This document shows positions 10,801-22,227 of a stretch of DNA of 64,000 nucleotides, in pieces. The stretch is from Pseudo-nitzschia pungens (taxonomy: Eukaryota > Bacillariophyta > Bacillariophyceae > Bacillariales > Bacillariaceae), in NCBI GenBank assembly GCA_037355855.1, contig CM074761.1:4297346-4361345 (forward strand). The letters run 5' to 3'. The stretch's first letter is position 1. Every line of letters begins with the position of its first letter. The position numbers were made by a program, and so were the translations under genes. Below the pieces are notes generated by a model that worked only from the letters and a program-made list of their open reading frames with translations, was not told the DNA's origin and did not search any database.

Positions 10801-13800
10801 CACAAACCGATTTCTTTTGCAAAACAAAACTTTCGATGACGTCTTCAAAAGTGATGTCTGCACGGAAAACACAACTCGTCGAATTTAGAAGAAGTATCAA
10901 CAGTGTAAGCATTTTGTGTGGTTTCGCGAAACTCACCTTTATCTCTATTCTTTTCTTCGACAATAAGATGACTTGTATGACTGATGCTGAGCTCTATCAT
11001 TCCACTATCATTGGAGTCAAAAAATTTCCTTCCGCTTGCTTTTCCAATTTTCTCGATTAGGTTCCCTTCGATAGGCACACAGTATCCGTTATCATTTACT
11101 CTTGGTGCTACTTCCAAACCAATAGCAGATACAGAATCATTACCGAGATATCGCAAATATGTTTTGCGTTCATTTGACTGAAAGTTTCGATTTTCCAAAC
11201 GAAAATGGAACACTTCATCATTTTTGGGGGAAAACACAGAAAACTCATTTTGTTGCTTTACTTCCCAATCAAACATGCCTTCGGGATTCGTCGGGATTGA
11301 GCCAGATGATCCATGTGACTTCGTTGGACCAGCTGATTTGTTATTCAAAGTTCCAATTGAAATCTTTGTGTTTCGTGCTATATTTAACTCAGCCAGCCCT
11401 GCTTCGCCCAGTGCAGCAGCCTTAATTCGAACCAACTTTTTCCATCCGCTTATGGAGGCTACTGCTCCAAGACCCTTCAGAGCCGTCATTCCTCTATCTT
11501 TGCGCCATTTGACAAATTTATTAGCAATATCAGTAGTACGTGTCGAAAGAAAATCTTCAGCGGTGTATATATTCATTGATGTTGTCAGGAATTCCTTACT
11601 TGATGCTGATAGCGCATCAAATGGATTTGATGAACCGCTTTTTCTAATTTGAGGGGAATGTTGAGGAAGAATTTTTGGTTTCCTGTCATGCTTTGGGTTT
11701 GGATCAAGATCTCTGATTTTAGGACCCTCGTTGGTCCTGTCTTTTCCGAGATTTTCTATTCTCTTTTTTATTCGTGCAGACCAATCGTAAAGAAGACTTA
11801 CACCTGATGCGACTTGGATTTGCTTCCCATTGCTCTGTCTAGATTTCATTTCAAGAAGCGCCTTCAAAAGGTCAGAATTTTTCCCCTTACTAGCATTGAT
11901 AAAGTTTTGCGCTGTTGTGATCCCAACCGACTTGAACATATTCATTTTTTGTTCGTCAGCAAAAAAATCAGAGAAAAATTCGGGAGATTCTAAAGCCTTG
12001 CAAACTGCGGGAGAGTTATCAGCCATTTTCGGTATGAATTTCTCCACTTTCCTGGGCTCGCTTTGCTGATGTAACTGGCCGCTACAATTGTCCAACGCGA
12101 CCATTTCTGTTTGTGTTTCTGATCCAGCTTCAGTCCCTTGTTTGGTAGAATCTGCCGAGACAAATCTTTCTTTTGAACTTTCAATTTCAAGTTCCTCTTT
12201 TACCTGAGTTTTCCACGCCGAGACCATCGCTACTTTCCCAGAGCCTTTCAGAGCTGTGAGCCCCTTTTTCGCCCTCCACTCTGAAAACTGATCCGCAAGG
12301 TTTTTTGTTCTCGTTTCTATGAATTGTGTTCCTGAATATATTTTGGAATGATCAATGAGGAATTCTTTCGCAGCACCAGACAAAACCACCATCGCTCCAG
12401 TTACCCATTTCGATGACTCGGTCCCAGCAACTAAATTGCCCTTCAGACCCTCTTCGATACGTGTGCCAATTCCTGTCAGATGCTTTGAAAGGGGAAGTAA
12501 ATTGATATCTCTCAGACCGCATCTTTTTCTCCAATCTCGAAACATTTCTACTACAAGTCCACTCTCGGTTCTTTTTAGAGACAAAAAGTCGAAAACCAGC
12601 TTGACGTTGATCGACTCTATGAATTGAAGTGTGCCAGCTGGAAAGAAGCAAGACAAAGGTCCATCGATCAACGGAAACTGATTGACATCCCAGGTCTGCG
12701 AGCTTCCTTGTCTCCACCTTTCAATGGATTTTCTCCAGGCGTCAAGCTTTTTAGCCGCAATGTAATCCTTATTTGGTTCAACTTGGTTCGCTATGTTCAT
12801 AACGCCACTATCCTTAGAAAATGATGAGGCTTTTTTTGCACGGATTTCCCCGTCATCGCCTTCGTGCTTTTGTTGAGCTGTTTGTCCTTCTGACGTTTCA
12901 GATTCATCAAACATTACAAGATTTTCTTTCAAGTTTTGGGTCAATGTTTCGCGGGCTACTCGCCGTGAAGAAGCATCTCGGACACTTTCATCCTTATTTA
13001 GAACCCATTCTAGTTGCTTTAACGTGAAAATGAAACATTCCTTCCCCAAAAACATGCAGTCTTCTTTTGGTAAAATTTTGAGCAAGTCAACCTCTCCCTC
13101 CAATGTCGCAACAGCTGCCTGCTTTTCCTTATCAGTTGAAATTTTCTTCGCTTTTTTGTTCACGATCCTCTTTTCTAACTTATCAGTGGTGGACGTTTCT
13201 GATTTCGCAAAAGGATTGGGCCGAACACTTATTGGCTTCGCTGCAGAATGTGTTGTTTCCGCTGAAACAAGCATGTCAGAGATCCGACCACTTGAATTGG
13301 TTTTCTTATATTTCTTAAGATTATCAGTGTCGAAAGTTTCATCTCCTTCAGCGTCGTCGAACATGTCTGAACATGAAACAGATGTAGCTTTTGTTATGAT
13401 ACCAGAAGGCGAGTCCCAATCAATTGGAATGGGACCATAGTTGCACATTCTTCTGAAGTTTGAATAATCATCGATAGAAAATCGACTCTTCTTCGATGGA
13501 TGAAAGAATATATTGCGTTCTTCACTGCGCAAGACTCTTGGAAGATCATGATCTCGTCCTCTCTTGTTCGAGGAAGGCACTGATATCTTTGCCAAACTAT
13601 TCGACAGAATTCCATCTGAACTGCTTACTGTCTCCGACAGACATTTCACGTTATTGTTTGTGGAGTTCTTCAGTAACGGATATTTGGAGTCTGTCATTTC
13701 TTGGTCACGGCATATCCAATCACTATGGTGAGTAGTAGTGTGTCCTCCGTTTCCTAGGTCTCCGGGCTCCGATTTCAATGTTGCAGTAATACTGGCTTGA

Positions 13801-14054
13801 GTCACCGACGATAAACTTTCGAGACACGTCATCTTTTCTTCACCGATGTTCAAATCACTTTGTTGAGCGGCAGCACAGTCCATGCTTACTAAATCTGATT
13901 CGATTTGTGTCAGTTTTATAGAAATATAGAAAACCAAAAAGGAAAAAACGTGAGACATACTAACGATGCTAATGTAGTGCAGTGTTTCGGGCATGCTCTG
14001 AGCTATATTTTGAATGTTTTTCATTAGTGGATAAATCTCTGAACTCAGTGTCAT
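7895..14054 (-). CDS. Giant 2,026-aa repeat protein with CxxC/HxxxxC zinc-binding-like domain (two exons)
   Basis: Two long open frames join through one intron, 10858-10936 (79 nt, GTGAGT to TGCAG), giving 2,026 codons in phase; the joint reads NRDKDITFEDV. I know no named function. Exon 1 (14054-10937) encodes a disordered, charged N-terminus and about four diverged copies of a roughly 70-residue helical unit. The two best copies contain KEFL....KIYS..QFIETRT, DQFSEWRAKKGLTALKGSG (about 12190-12410) and KEFLTTS...AEDFLSTRT, NKFVKWRKDRGMTALKGLG (about 11420-11620). Exon 2 (10857-7895) is mostly novel sequence and ends in a domain CIVCRHC..GGKYFYGSYES....VVEKHLLRC (about 8360-8480), whose Cys and His spacing suggests metal binding. 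I recall similar domains and repeats in diatom proteins, but the role is unknown. The first 60 residues are uncertain: a GTATGT...CAG segment of 66 nt near 13890-13955 may be a further intron. Confidence 0.75.
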
Positions 14055-15467
14055 CGGGCACCAAATTAAGTGCGAATATTGCGAACTTCAATAGCGAATA
14101 GGGTCTCTCTCTCTCGGACCACATCAGAATTTCACAACATAACTTGATGCAAAAATGGACAGATGTTTCTTTTTTCAAAAAAAAGGTGTTCGTGTTGAAG
14201 TTCCAATCGTAGTTGAGCAAATCTCCACCGGCCTTCAGAAATAGCATATCCGATTGTCATCGATTACAATATGAACTGCAAAAAATCATCCAACGCCACT
14301 CACGTAATGCGTCCGAAATCTAAACAATACTTCGTAATGAAAAAATATGGTAACATACCGTCAAATCGGCGCCGAGCGTTTGATGGTAACACCTGCCAGT
14401 ATTCTTTATAGTATCCTTGACGCCAAGACGAAATTAAGATAGCAAACAGCAAATTAGTTACTACGCGAACAGTTTGACAACCTTAAGATAGATTCCTGTT
14501 GTCATTAAATGTGATACGTCGGTAAACACAATAGAGGTACTTGTCTTGTACTCGTAGTTTCTGAAATCACTCTAATGCTACTGAAATAAATACACATAAC
14601 TTTTACCTACACTACAATTCACTTTTTTTTTTTGATACCGTACTGTAATATATTTTCTACTATGAATACCTACCGGTACGTTACGTGCATGGCAGTAACA
14701 TACTGGTACCTTAGGTAACTTACTCGTAAGCCTTAACGCATCGGTGATAAGAGTAACCTTCAGGCTTACCGGTACGAGAATCACTTCGGTGCGAGTACCT
14801 ACAGGGATGAGCGACCAGCGGAGAAAAGAAAAAAATAATGGTGTTTCGGGTCGTACAATGCCTGATAACGAACAGACGCAGCATTTATCTCTTACTGTAT
14901 TACGAAGTACCTCGTAACATTACTTCATATTATTATTACGAAGTATGTATCTGCAGTATACGTACGAGTGGCTGGTACGTACCATAGGGACGGTACGATA
15001 CTCGTACACAACAGACCCTAACAAACAGTAACGCTAAGTACAACGACGTACGACGTACGAACGGCACAGTAAGTCTTCCGGCGATAATTGTCACTCATAG
15101 GAATACGATCTCGTACTGGTAATACTCTCAGGTTGTACTGGTAATTACTCATGCCGTTAATTTTTCCCGAACTCAATTTTTTTTCTGTACTTCTTTTACA
15201 AAAGGTTTACCGGTAAGTTACCAGACAACAGTATCGTAAGTTACCGGGTAACCTCACCTTGTAGTCAAGAAATCAGTGCCCCTACTTCGTACGAGTACGT
15301 ATTATTTGATTGATGTGTCACGCTCTCATGCTCTTGCTATCTTTAGAATCATCTACTACAGCAAGACTTCCTAGCATTCTATTTGCCAGACTGTCGAGAG
15401 TAAACATCTCAGCATGTCTCTTCCTTCACTGATAAAATATTTGCCGAGGGAAAATGCCAACGTCAAA
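14055..15467. other. Divergent intergenic spacer, motif-rich, no gene seen
   Basis: Spacer between the giant repeat protein and the plastid S1 protein. It holds TACCGGTAC at 14671 and 14767 and many GTAC, GTAA and CGTA words. No supported coding frame, tRNA or mobile element was found. Confidence 0.6.
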
Positions 15468-16553
15468 ATGCTCACGCTGTTATTGAATCTTTTGCTCCTA
15501 GCTTCTTGCATTGGATTCTCACCCGTAACGACCTCGACAACGAGAACGTCAAGAAACGACTCAAACTCGGGGTTGCATCGAAAGATACTATCGTCAAAGA
15601 AATATGTCGAAGGTCTTGAGAAGAAAGAAATAAACTTGGACCAAGATAAGGCCTCTGACACTAAACTCTGCTTCTGGAGACCCAAAGGACCGAAGAGTTG
15701 GTGGAAAGAAAGAATCAAACTCGAGGACTTAAAAGTTGGACAAGAGCTATCAGGCCATGTCGTGCAAGACTTTTTAGAAGCAAAGACTGGACCAAAGCTC
15801 TACTTTGAATGCGGCATAGGGAGAATAGATAGAAATGGTGATTGGCGCATTGTCAATGGTATGCTAAGGCTTGAAAGGGGGAAAGTTTCAGTTGCTAGGA
15901 AGCGTGCGGCGCGTTTTCGTCAAAAAGACCACGTCCAATTATTTGTGTCTCGCGTCCAAAAAGAATGTGGTCGACTAGAAGTTTGCGCCAAAGTTGAAGA
16001 TGTTCAAAAATATGATAAGCCAAAAATATCAGTCACATCCCTAAACAAAAATCAGGAGGTTACAGGGGAGGTTGTGAAGTTGTACCCGTACGGCGCAATT
16101 GTTGACATCGGTGCTAATGTTCGGGGTCTCATTCATATTACAAAAGTTGCTCGCCTTCTGAATCAATATGTCAACAAAGAAGAAGGCCTGAAAAATGCAG
16201 GGTTGGAGAAAGGCACAAAAGTCAGATTAATGGTAGAATCAGTTCAAAATAGAAGACTTTCGCTTGACTTCACCGATGACGTCAAAGAGGATGCACGCAT
16301 AGAAAGAGAAGGAAAGAAACAACAGACTGACGAACCCGATAATTCACAGAATACACAAGAACTTGAAGCTTGGGCAGCGTATGCTAATCAACAAGCTCAG
16401 AAGGAGAGTGCAGTGGAAGAATCCTTAGATGACTCCACGGTTGGTGGTGATGAGTACGACGATGATTACGACGATGATTACGACGATGATTACGATGACA
16501 AATATGACGAGGAAATGGATATAGAGTCATCTCTGGGTTTGGACATGTACTAG
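15468..16553 (+). CDS. Plastid-targeted S1-domain RNA-binding protein
   Basis: A 361-residue protein with S1-type OB folds, probably binding RNA or ribosomes in the plastid. From the ATG at 15468 the N-terminus is a signal peptide (LTLLLNLLLLASCIG) followed by FSPVTTSTTRTSR, i.e. cleavage before Phe and a Ser/Thr/Arg-rich transit peptide, as in diatom bipartite presequences. Two S1-like regions follow: a poorly conserved one starting LKVGQELSGHVVQ and a clear one starting LNKNQEVTGEVVKLYPYGAIVDI with GLIHITKVA. The C-terminus is acidic, with DDDYDDDYDDDYDD. An upstream in-frame ATG at 15414 would bury the signal peptide, so 15468 is preferred. It converges on the JmjC gene, 63 bp from stop to stop. 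It could be a ribosomal-protein-S1-like or PRDA-like factor; the exact identity is open. Confidence 0.85.
   Translation: MLTLLLNLLLLASCIGFSPVTTSTTRTSRNDSNSGLHRKILSSKKYVEGLEKKEINLDQDKASDTKLCFWRPKGPKSWWKERIKLEDLKVGQELSGHVVQDFLEAKTGPKLYFECGIGRIDRNGDWRIVNGMLRLERGKVSVARKRAARFRQKDHVQLFVSRVQKECGRLEVCAKVEDVQKYDKPKISVTSLNKNQEVTGEVVKLYPYGAIVDIGANVRGLIHITKVARLLNQYVNKEEGLKNAGLEKGTKVRLMVESVQNRRLSLDFTDDVKEDARIEREGKKQQTDEPDNSQNTQELEAWAAYANQQAQKESAVEESLDDSTVGGDEYDDDYDDDYDDDYDDKYDEEMDIESSLGLDMY
16461..16496 (+). repeat. 12-bp tandem repeat, three copies, encoding DDYD
   Basis: The unit GATGATTACGAC is repeated three times in frame (last base C to T in copy 3), giving an acidic Asp/Tyr tail. Confidence 0.9.
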
Positions 16554-16616
16554 CGCGTTCTATAAAATATACCCTATATTGATGAATTCCCATTTTTTTA
16601 AACTCCTAGAAACAAA

Positions 16617-18591
16617 TCACATACATTTCTGCGAAAAATCCTCTTCCTTCCAATAGTGTTTTGCTGGCATTTTGAAGTCGTTATCCTCCTTCCATTTCCC
16701 ACCGTCCATGAACAATTTCGGGCTGTTAATCGACATCCAAATATCTTCTTTGGTCCCCATTCCGTCTAGTCGTATGCGAACATCATCATTCAGCCGTTCG
16801 AAAACGTAGCCAGCAAAGCATTCTTCCCCTTCCTCCTCCGACTCGTCGCTCTCAATTGAAGAACGGTCCCTACCGTCGTTTCTGTCAACAATCGCCGGTA
16901 TTATGCACAAAACTCGATCGGAGGGCTGCAAAGCCTTCCGATTCACCGGCTTCGCTAAGTGCCATACTTCCATATCTTCGGTGCCTCCCTGTTTTCGCGA
17001 TCTTTTCGATTTCGATTTCTTTGTTGATTTTGCTACTGTTGGCTGCATTACCTCGACCCAGAAGTCCTTGAATTTTAGATTTTTCCCCGCTTTTTTGTTT
17101 TCACCGTGAGTCTTCTTAGCTTTCTTCGGATCGCTTCCATAGGATGCGTTGGATATTTCTTCTTCCAGTCTTTTCTTCTTGACCCTCGTAACCCAATCTT
17201 TCCACGATACCCTTTTTGTTTGCAAGACTTCCCTTTCATATCGCAATAGCAAATTTTCAAATTTGTTGACGTCCATTCGCACCGAATCTGGTCGACAGTT
17301 GCATACCTTCGCAGTCCTTCCATACGGGATCCATTCGGGTGTTGCAAAGTTTGTAGCCTCCGCGACATTAAAACCAGTGTTGAAACCGGAATGGTAACTT
17401 CCAGGAAATGTTATAATGGCATCACCTGGGTACTGCACAGTCATTGTATACGGTATCCCTGCTTTCTTCAACACGGCAGGCGACACAAGCGACCGTTTGT
17501 GGCGCAAATATTCCGGGCAGTCCTTCTTGGCGTGGAAGTAGTTGGATTCCATTAGATGTTCGAAACGCCTCGAGTCTTCTCCTTCTGCGACGGCATACCA
17601 TATTTTGGGGGCTCCGGCGTGCAAGTAGTTGATGGAGAATAGATTCATGTCCTCTGTATGCGCACAAAACACCGATGCCCACATTCCAAAGTACAAATAA
17701 GGTGTCGTGACACCGGGAATTCCACCGTATTTATCATCTTTCTGATCAATGAGAAGCAACTGGAGACAGGACTGAAGCTTTGATAAGTTCCAGTCGCAAT
17801 CGTCATCTTTGCTGAACAATGTACCATCCATATCAGCTCCATACATCGAGGATTGCATTGTTGGACCAAGTCTTTTCCAAAACTTTCGTTCCAACATTTC
17901 AATAGAATGATCTTTCTTCCCTCCAATTTGCGATTCCATGTATATGTCCGCCTTTTTCCTGAATTCAGCAACAGTGATGGGATCGTTGTCCAAAAAAGTG
18001 AATTCGTATACTCCACCAATACCACGGACAACCTGAGTCATGGGAGAAGGAAGTATCATATCCCCTAGTCGCGTTCCAGATTGCCACTCTACTCCCCTTC
18101 CAGTTTGATCCTTTGCTATTCCCTCGAGGTTGGAAAACCCCTCCGGTAAGGTTACTTTTGCCAATCCTTAGGGTCAAAAAGAATTATATTTAATGGTTAA
18201 CACAAACCGTTCATGCAATGCAATGAATATGTGAGAATATTTATACACCTTGTCAACGAAACTGGAAGACAGTAACATTAAGAAACAACTTACCATAATC
18301 GAAACTTATCTTCGGACTATTAGCGCGATAACGTTTACTACTTTCGTTGTTCGAAATACTTCCCACCGCAGACTTATCATTCACTCTGATGGGCTGCTCT
18401 TCTTCGCTATCGCTGTATCCCTCTTGACATTCATTCAGTACTGTATTTCGAATGTACTCCGAGAAAGTCGATGAACGAAGTTCATCAGCTGATGGTTTGA
18501 AATGTTTACAGTGAATGGGATACGCAGATTTTGACTTGCAAAAAATCTGCGCTTCCTCTCTAACCCTCTTATCTCTATAGTGTGCTGGCAT
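16617..18591 (-). CDS. JmjN/JmjC histone lysine demethylase, KDM4/JMJD2 type (two exons)
   Basis: Fe(II)/2-oxoglutarate-dependent demethylase of histone lysine. Exons are 18591-18294 and 18166-16617; the 127-nt intron starts GTAAGT and ends AAG. Splicing joins KISFDYG to LAKVTLPEG, which completes a JmjN domain (HFKPSADELRSSTFSEYI ... GLAKV). The JmjC domain has the KDM4 hallmarks TTPYLYFGMWAS, HTED (iron ligands His and Glu, about residues 269 and 271), SINYLHAGAPKIWY, LRHKRSLVSPAVLKKAGIP and YHSGFN (third ligand His, about 358), then NFATPEWIPYG. The CxC pair in KVCNCRPDS matches the KDM4 zinc site. The C-terminal 200 residues are basic then acidic and contain no recognisable PHD or Tudor repeats, so the 615-residue protein is shorter than animal KDM4A. 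The ATG at 18591 is the first in frame. Substrate lysine is inferred from the family only. Confidence 0.9.
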
Positions 18592-19824
18592 GGTTGAATG
18601 CTCTGTGAGCACTATGAAGAAGATTGGCGCCGAATCGATGGAAAAGGTGTTTGTGGAAGAACGACTGCAACACAATATTGTACGATTGAAAATAAGAGGG
18701 TGCCTTCCAGTGATTTTTGTTTTCGTGGGTTTTCCGTGTTCAGGGCAGGTAACTTACGGTAAGGTTACTACTGTAGGGTGAATAAGAGCTCTCTGATTTG
18801 TACAGAGCGGAATGTGAAGTTAAAAACCTTACCATAACATTACGGCACGTAAGGTAAACTTACTCCATACTGAATAAGATTTACCACAGTTTTCTTTCAG
18901 GCTTTTTTATTTCAGCTTTTTCCCGTGAGTTTCTGAAGTAAGCAAGTTCGAAGTGTATTTTCAGTCTTACGCTTCACCTGTTGCGCTCTAACCGTTAAAA
19001 TAACAGTGTTCATACTACTGCTCTTACGCAGATAGCACATAGCATCCAAATTTCATGCAAGAGCAAGAATATGATTCCTCCAATACCGGTACCGTAGGTG
19101 ACGTTGACTCGGGTAATCTTACTTATGAATAACAGTTTCATATGCCACAGTAAGGTTAACGGTACATGTACACGTAAGCCTTATGCTGTCCTAAAGCTTT
19201 CCACGCGCACGTACAAGTATTGGGCATAAACATGGTAAGTAAGGTTAAGGCTTACTTCGAACTACGAGTAAGGCTTACTCGTAAGGTATTGCCGGTAAGT
19301 AAGACTTACGCTTCTTTCAGAAGTGAGAGGTTGTATTGGAACTCGTACTAGTAGGTACAGACTGTATGAATATGAATTTTTCCCGTGTGGCTTTTTTGAA
19401 TCTGTTCTTATCGTACGGTACGGCGGTAACCTGTGTAGTAGGCTTAGTTCCTGTAACTCGGAACTCAAAACATAAGGTGAAGGTTACCTTCAGTTTTTGT
19501 GGACCTAATTACCGTAATTACCGTAGAGGCTTCATCTTTTACCAACTTGGTCTACAATACTTCCCATACCGTACGGTACCGGTAGTCGGTGCACATTGGA
19601 AGGCATCGAGACCGAATAAGAATTGAAAACTTCCCATGTACGTGTACTGATTTTTCGAAAATCAACTTAATCCAGTCTGTCCTCATCTTTTTGTATTCAG
19701 ATAAGATTGTGACAAATCTGATTTGGTCACTTCGATGGAATCGTCTTCATGTATTATCATCATCACATTTACTCAACTTGTGTAGTATTTGGATGTGAGG
19801 TTTCTCGTCAATGATAGTATTTGA
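18592..19824. other. Intergenic spacer, motif-rich
   Basis: Spacer between two minus-strand genes. It contains TAAGGTTAC at 18760, TACCGGTA at 19577 and many relatives. No coding frame is supported. Confidence 0.6.
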
Positions 19825-20757
19825 TCATTTTTCAGACCGCTCACTACTCGCCTCTTCGAGGACTTCTGTTGCTAAATGCTGTAAATTCTCTTGGCATTGT
19901 TGCTTCACTCCCTCTACATACTGCTGCTGAATTTTTGCTTCTTTTTTCCAATATAAAACCTGCGATTCCAGCTCCTTCCAGTAGAAAAGTTGCTCCTTCA
20001 GGCGTTTGTTGACATTGTTCTCATCAAAGACTTCTTCATTGTCATCAAATTTCTGTGAGAGACCCATGGCATGATGCATCTGAACAACTCGATCCCGACA
20101 AATTGACAATTCCAGTTGGTACACAGAGCGTTCGTTCAAAAGCAAACCAGTCCAAGTTGCAACGGATAAAACAACCCAACAGGCGAAGCAAAGAAGTCCA
20201 ATCCGAGACCGGCCTTCCACACTATCTCTTGCTGTTTTCGGGTCAATGTTGACGTAGATGTGATCAGTATCACGAGATTCTAAACGATTATAGTTTGCCT
20301 TCTGAGGGCTTCGAATCGCATTCAAATTTTCGATGGATTTTTCCGTCGTTGAAGTATTGATTTTTGCAGCTGTTGTGGTTCGTGTTGGAGCTGTCAAGGG
20401 TATTGGATTCGTCGGTATTGATTTCATGTTTGGTTCTATGTGAAGCATTGATTCCTCCTCTTCCTCCTCACCAGTGTCAGATTCTCTAGCCGAAAAACCA
20501 GCGGGGGTTTGAAATTGATTGGTGGTGAAACTTGCGGTGATATTTCTCCTATCTTCAGATTTCTTTTTGTTTCCAACTATGACTCCTGCGGGTGCAGAGT
20601 ATGACAACATGTTTTGTTTTTTCCGCAATGGTGATTCTCCAGATGCATCGCTATCTTCCCCAAACGCATCTGATGCCGACCTACGCATCTTTCGGGTCGT
20701 TTGATGACTCTCCCTTCTGACGCCTTTTTTTGGTTTCCCTTCTCCTGTACCAGGCAT
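19825..20757 (-). CDS. Single-pass membrane protein with coiled coil, unknown function
   Basis: I do not recognise this 310-residue protein. It has a basic then acidic, Ser/Thr-rich N-terminal region (EEEEEES near the middle), one hydrophobic segment (IGLLCFACWVVLSVATWTGL, about residues 208-228) and a C-terminal helical region rich in Glu, Gln and Lys (RLKEQLFYWKELESQVLYW), likely a coiled coil. The N-terminal side lacks a signal peptide. The first in-frame ATG is at 20757; the frame stays open to about 20870 without another ATG, so a short spliced first exon is possible. It could be an organelle-membrane or SNARE-like tether, but no family motif proves this. Confidence 0.65.
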   Translation of the reverse strand: MPGTGEGKPKKGVRRESHQTTRKMRRSASDAFGEDSDASGESPLRKKQNMLSYSAPAGVIVGNKKKSEDRRNITASFTTNQFQTPAGFSARESDTGEEEEEESMLHIEPNMKSIPTNPIPLTAPTRTTTAAKINTSTTEKSIENLNAIRSPQKANYNRLESRDTDHIYVNIDPKTARDSVEGRSRIGLLCFACWVVLSVATWTGLLLNERSVYQLELSICRDRVVQMHHAMGLSQKFDDNEEVFDENNVNKRLKEQLFYWKELESQVLYWKKEAKIQQQYVEGVKQQCQENLQHLATEVLEEASSERSEK

Positions 20758-22227
20758 TGTAAACCGTCGACTATTTGGCTCGTTACGCCGACTAACAGCA
20801 ATTCCAGTTGTATGGAGCTCACTTCTATTCACTGTTACAGCGTGCGATGAGAGCTGCTCAAAAAAATGATGTTAGCCCAACAGCGCAATGCTGAGGTTAT
20901 ATCTTCTGAAATGCATCGAAAAACAACGCAACAAGCAAGCAAGAGAAAAAGTCATTACTGTACATTATCTTCGTACGAAGAAGTATTATTTTATTGCAGT
21001 ATCTTACTGGTAAACGTAAGGTATTACCGGTATTACTTTTTTTTAGATATTTTTCCCGCCACATTTTCAATTTTGATAGCAACCATCACGACGCAAGTCA
21101 AGTTACTTGCATGTCGGTACAAAAAACTATGACCGACGAAAAATGGTTGTACGGTAAATCTTACGGTACGGTAATCTTATGCATTTCCGGCAGTCGCAAA
21201 AAATAAGCAACCGGTAAGGTTACGGCTTTGAAATCGACAAGCAGGGTCTAACTCGCGTTTGAAAACTCCTAGAACACAGCGGTCCATTTTTTGCACTCTC
21301 AAGGCATGTTGGTACTACTAGACGTAGCTGGTCTTGATGGTGTGAGAATTTGGAGAGATAGTTTTGATGCTGTACTATGACAGCCAACTGATCCAGAATT
21401 TATGTGCAATCCAAGAAGCATTGCTCAACTTTGGTCAAATTATATGGCACTAGAAATCAACTGATAGTGCAATATTCCTAGTAGTATCGATAGCAGGATC
21501 AGTATTGCAACGAAGACAATGCTCTTACTAACCGCACTCAAAATTAGTCACATCTGCTCTATGAAGGCAAAAGTCTTTACTGCATTATTGCAAGTTCTGT
21601 CTCAACAGGGCTTATTGTAGTAGCGATGCAGAGACAGGTGGTGCAATTGCATTATTTTGAGGAGTGTTGATACATTGATTTGGTTCAGGTATGCACTGGA
21701 CAAATGAACAATACTATTACTCGTACTTACTTCGTTTTTGCTGTTACGAATGTAGTCTGAAGTTGTACGGTAACCTTATTTTAGACCTAAAGATTGCGTA
21801 ATTTACCGGTAGGATAATGGAACCGTGAACCAACCTGTCTCGCAAACTGAGTCAGTCATACGGTAGCGGTAGATCATGGGAACCAAAAAATTAATTAGAG
21901 AAGAAAAATACGATACGAACGAGGTAAGAATAAGGTTACTCCGTGTCGTACAAGTAAGGAAGTTACCTCGCAAGTACGGTATGAAATCGTAAAAAAGCTG
22001 GAGATACTCCAACGTTCTTTGATGCTGTGACTTCGGTGTCGTAAGTTGGCTTGGCGTATGCTACTGAAACACGAAAAAACATCCGGACGAATGATTCAGC
22101 GCCGTCATGTCAAAAGAAATGAGCTGCGATCGCGTATAACTCGTGTTTTGAACTCGGATGTGGTTTGCTCACAACAACCTCAGTTGCAATTTTCAACAGG
22201 TCGAACTAATTCTGTGTATCGCACGTG
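20758..22227. other. Divergent intergenic spacer with an internal motif-free block
   Basis: The flanks carry the usual GTAC/GTAA-rich motifs (TAAGGTTAC at 21215). A block at about 21240-21720 lacks them and reads like decayed complex sequence, with stops in all frames. No gene is supported. Confidence 0.55.

Noticed and set aside
7895..10963. Separate secreted protein starting with a hydrophobic segment at about 10910
   Set aside because: The only start is TTG, and the hydrophobic stretch is the translated intron 10858-10936; splicing joins it in phase to the upstream frame.
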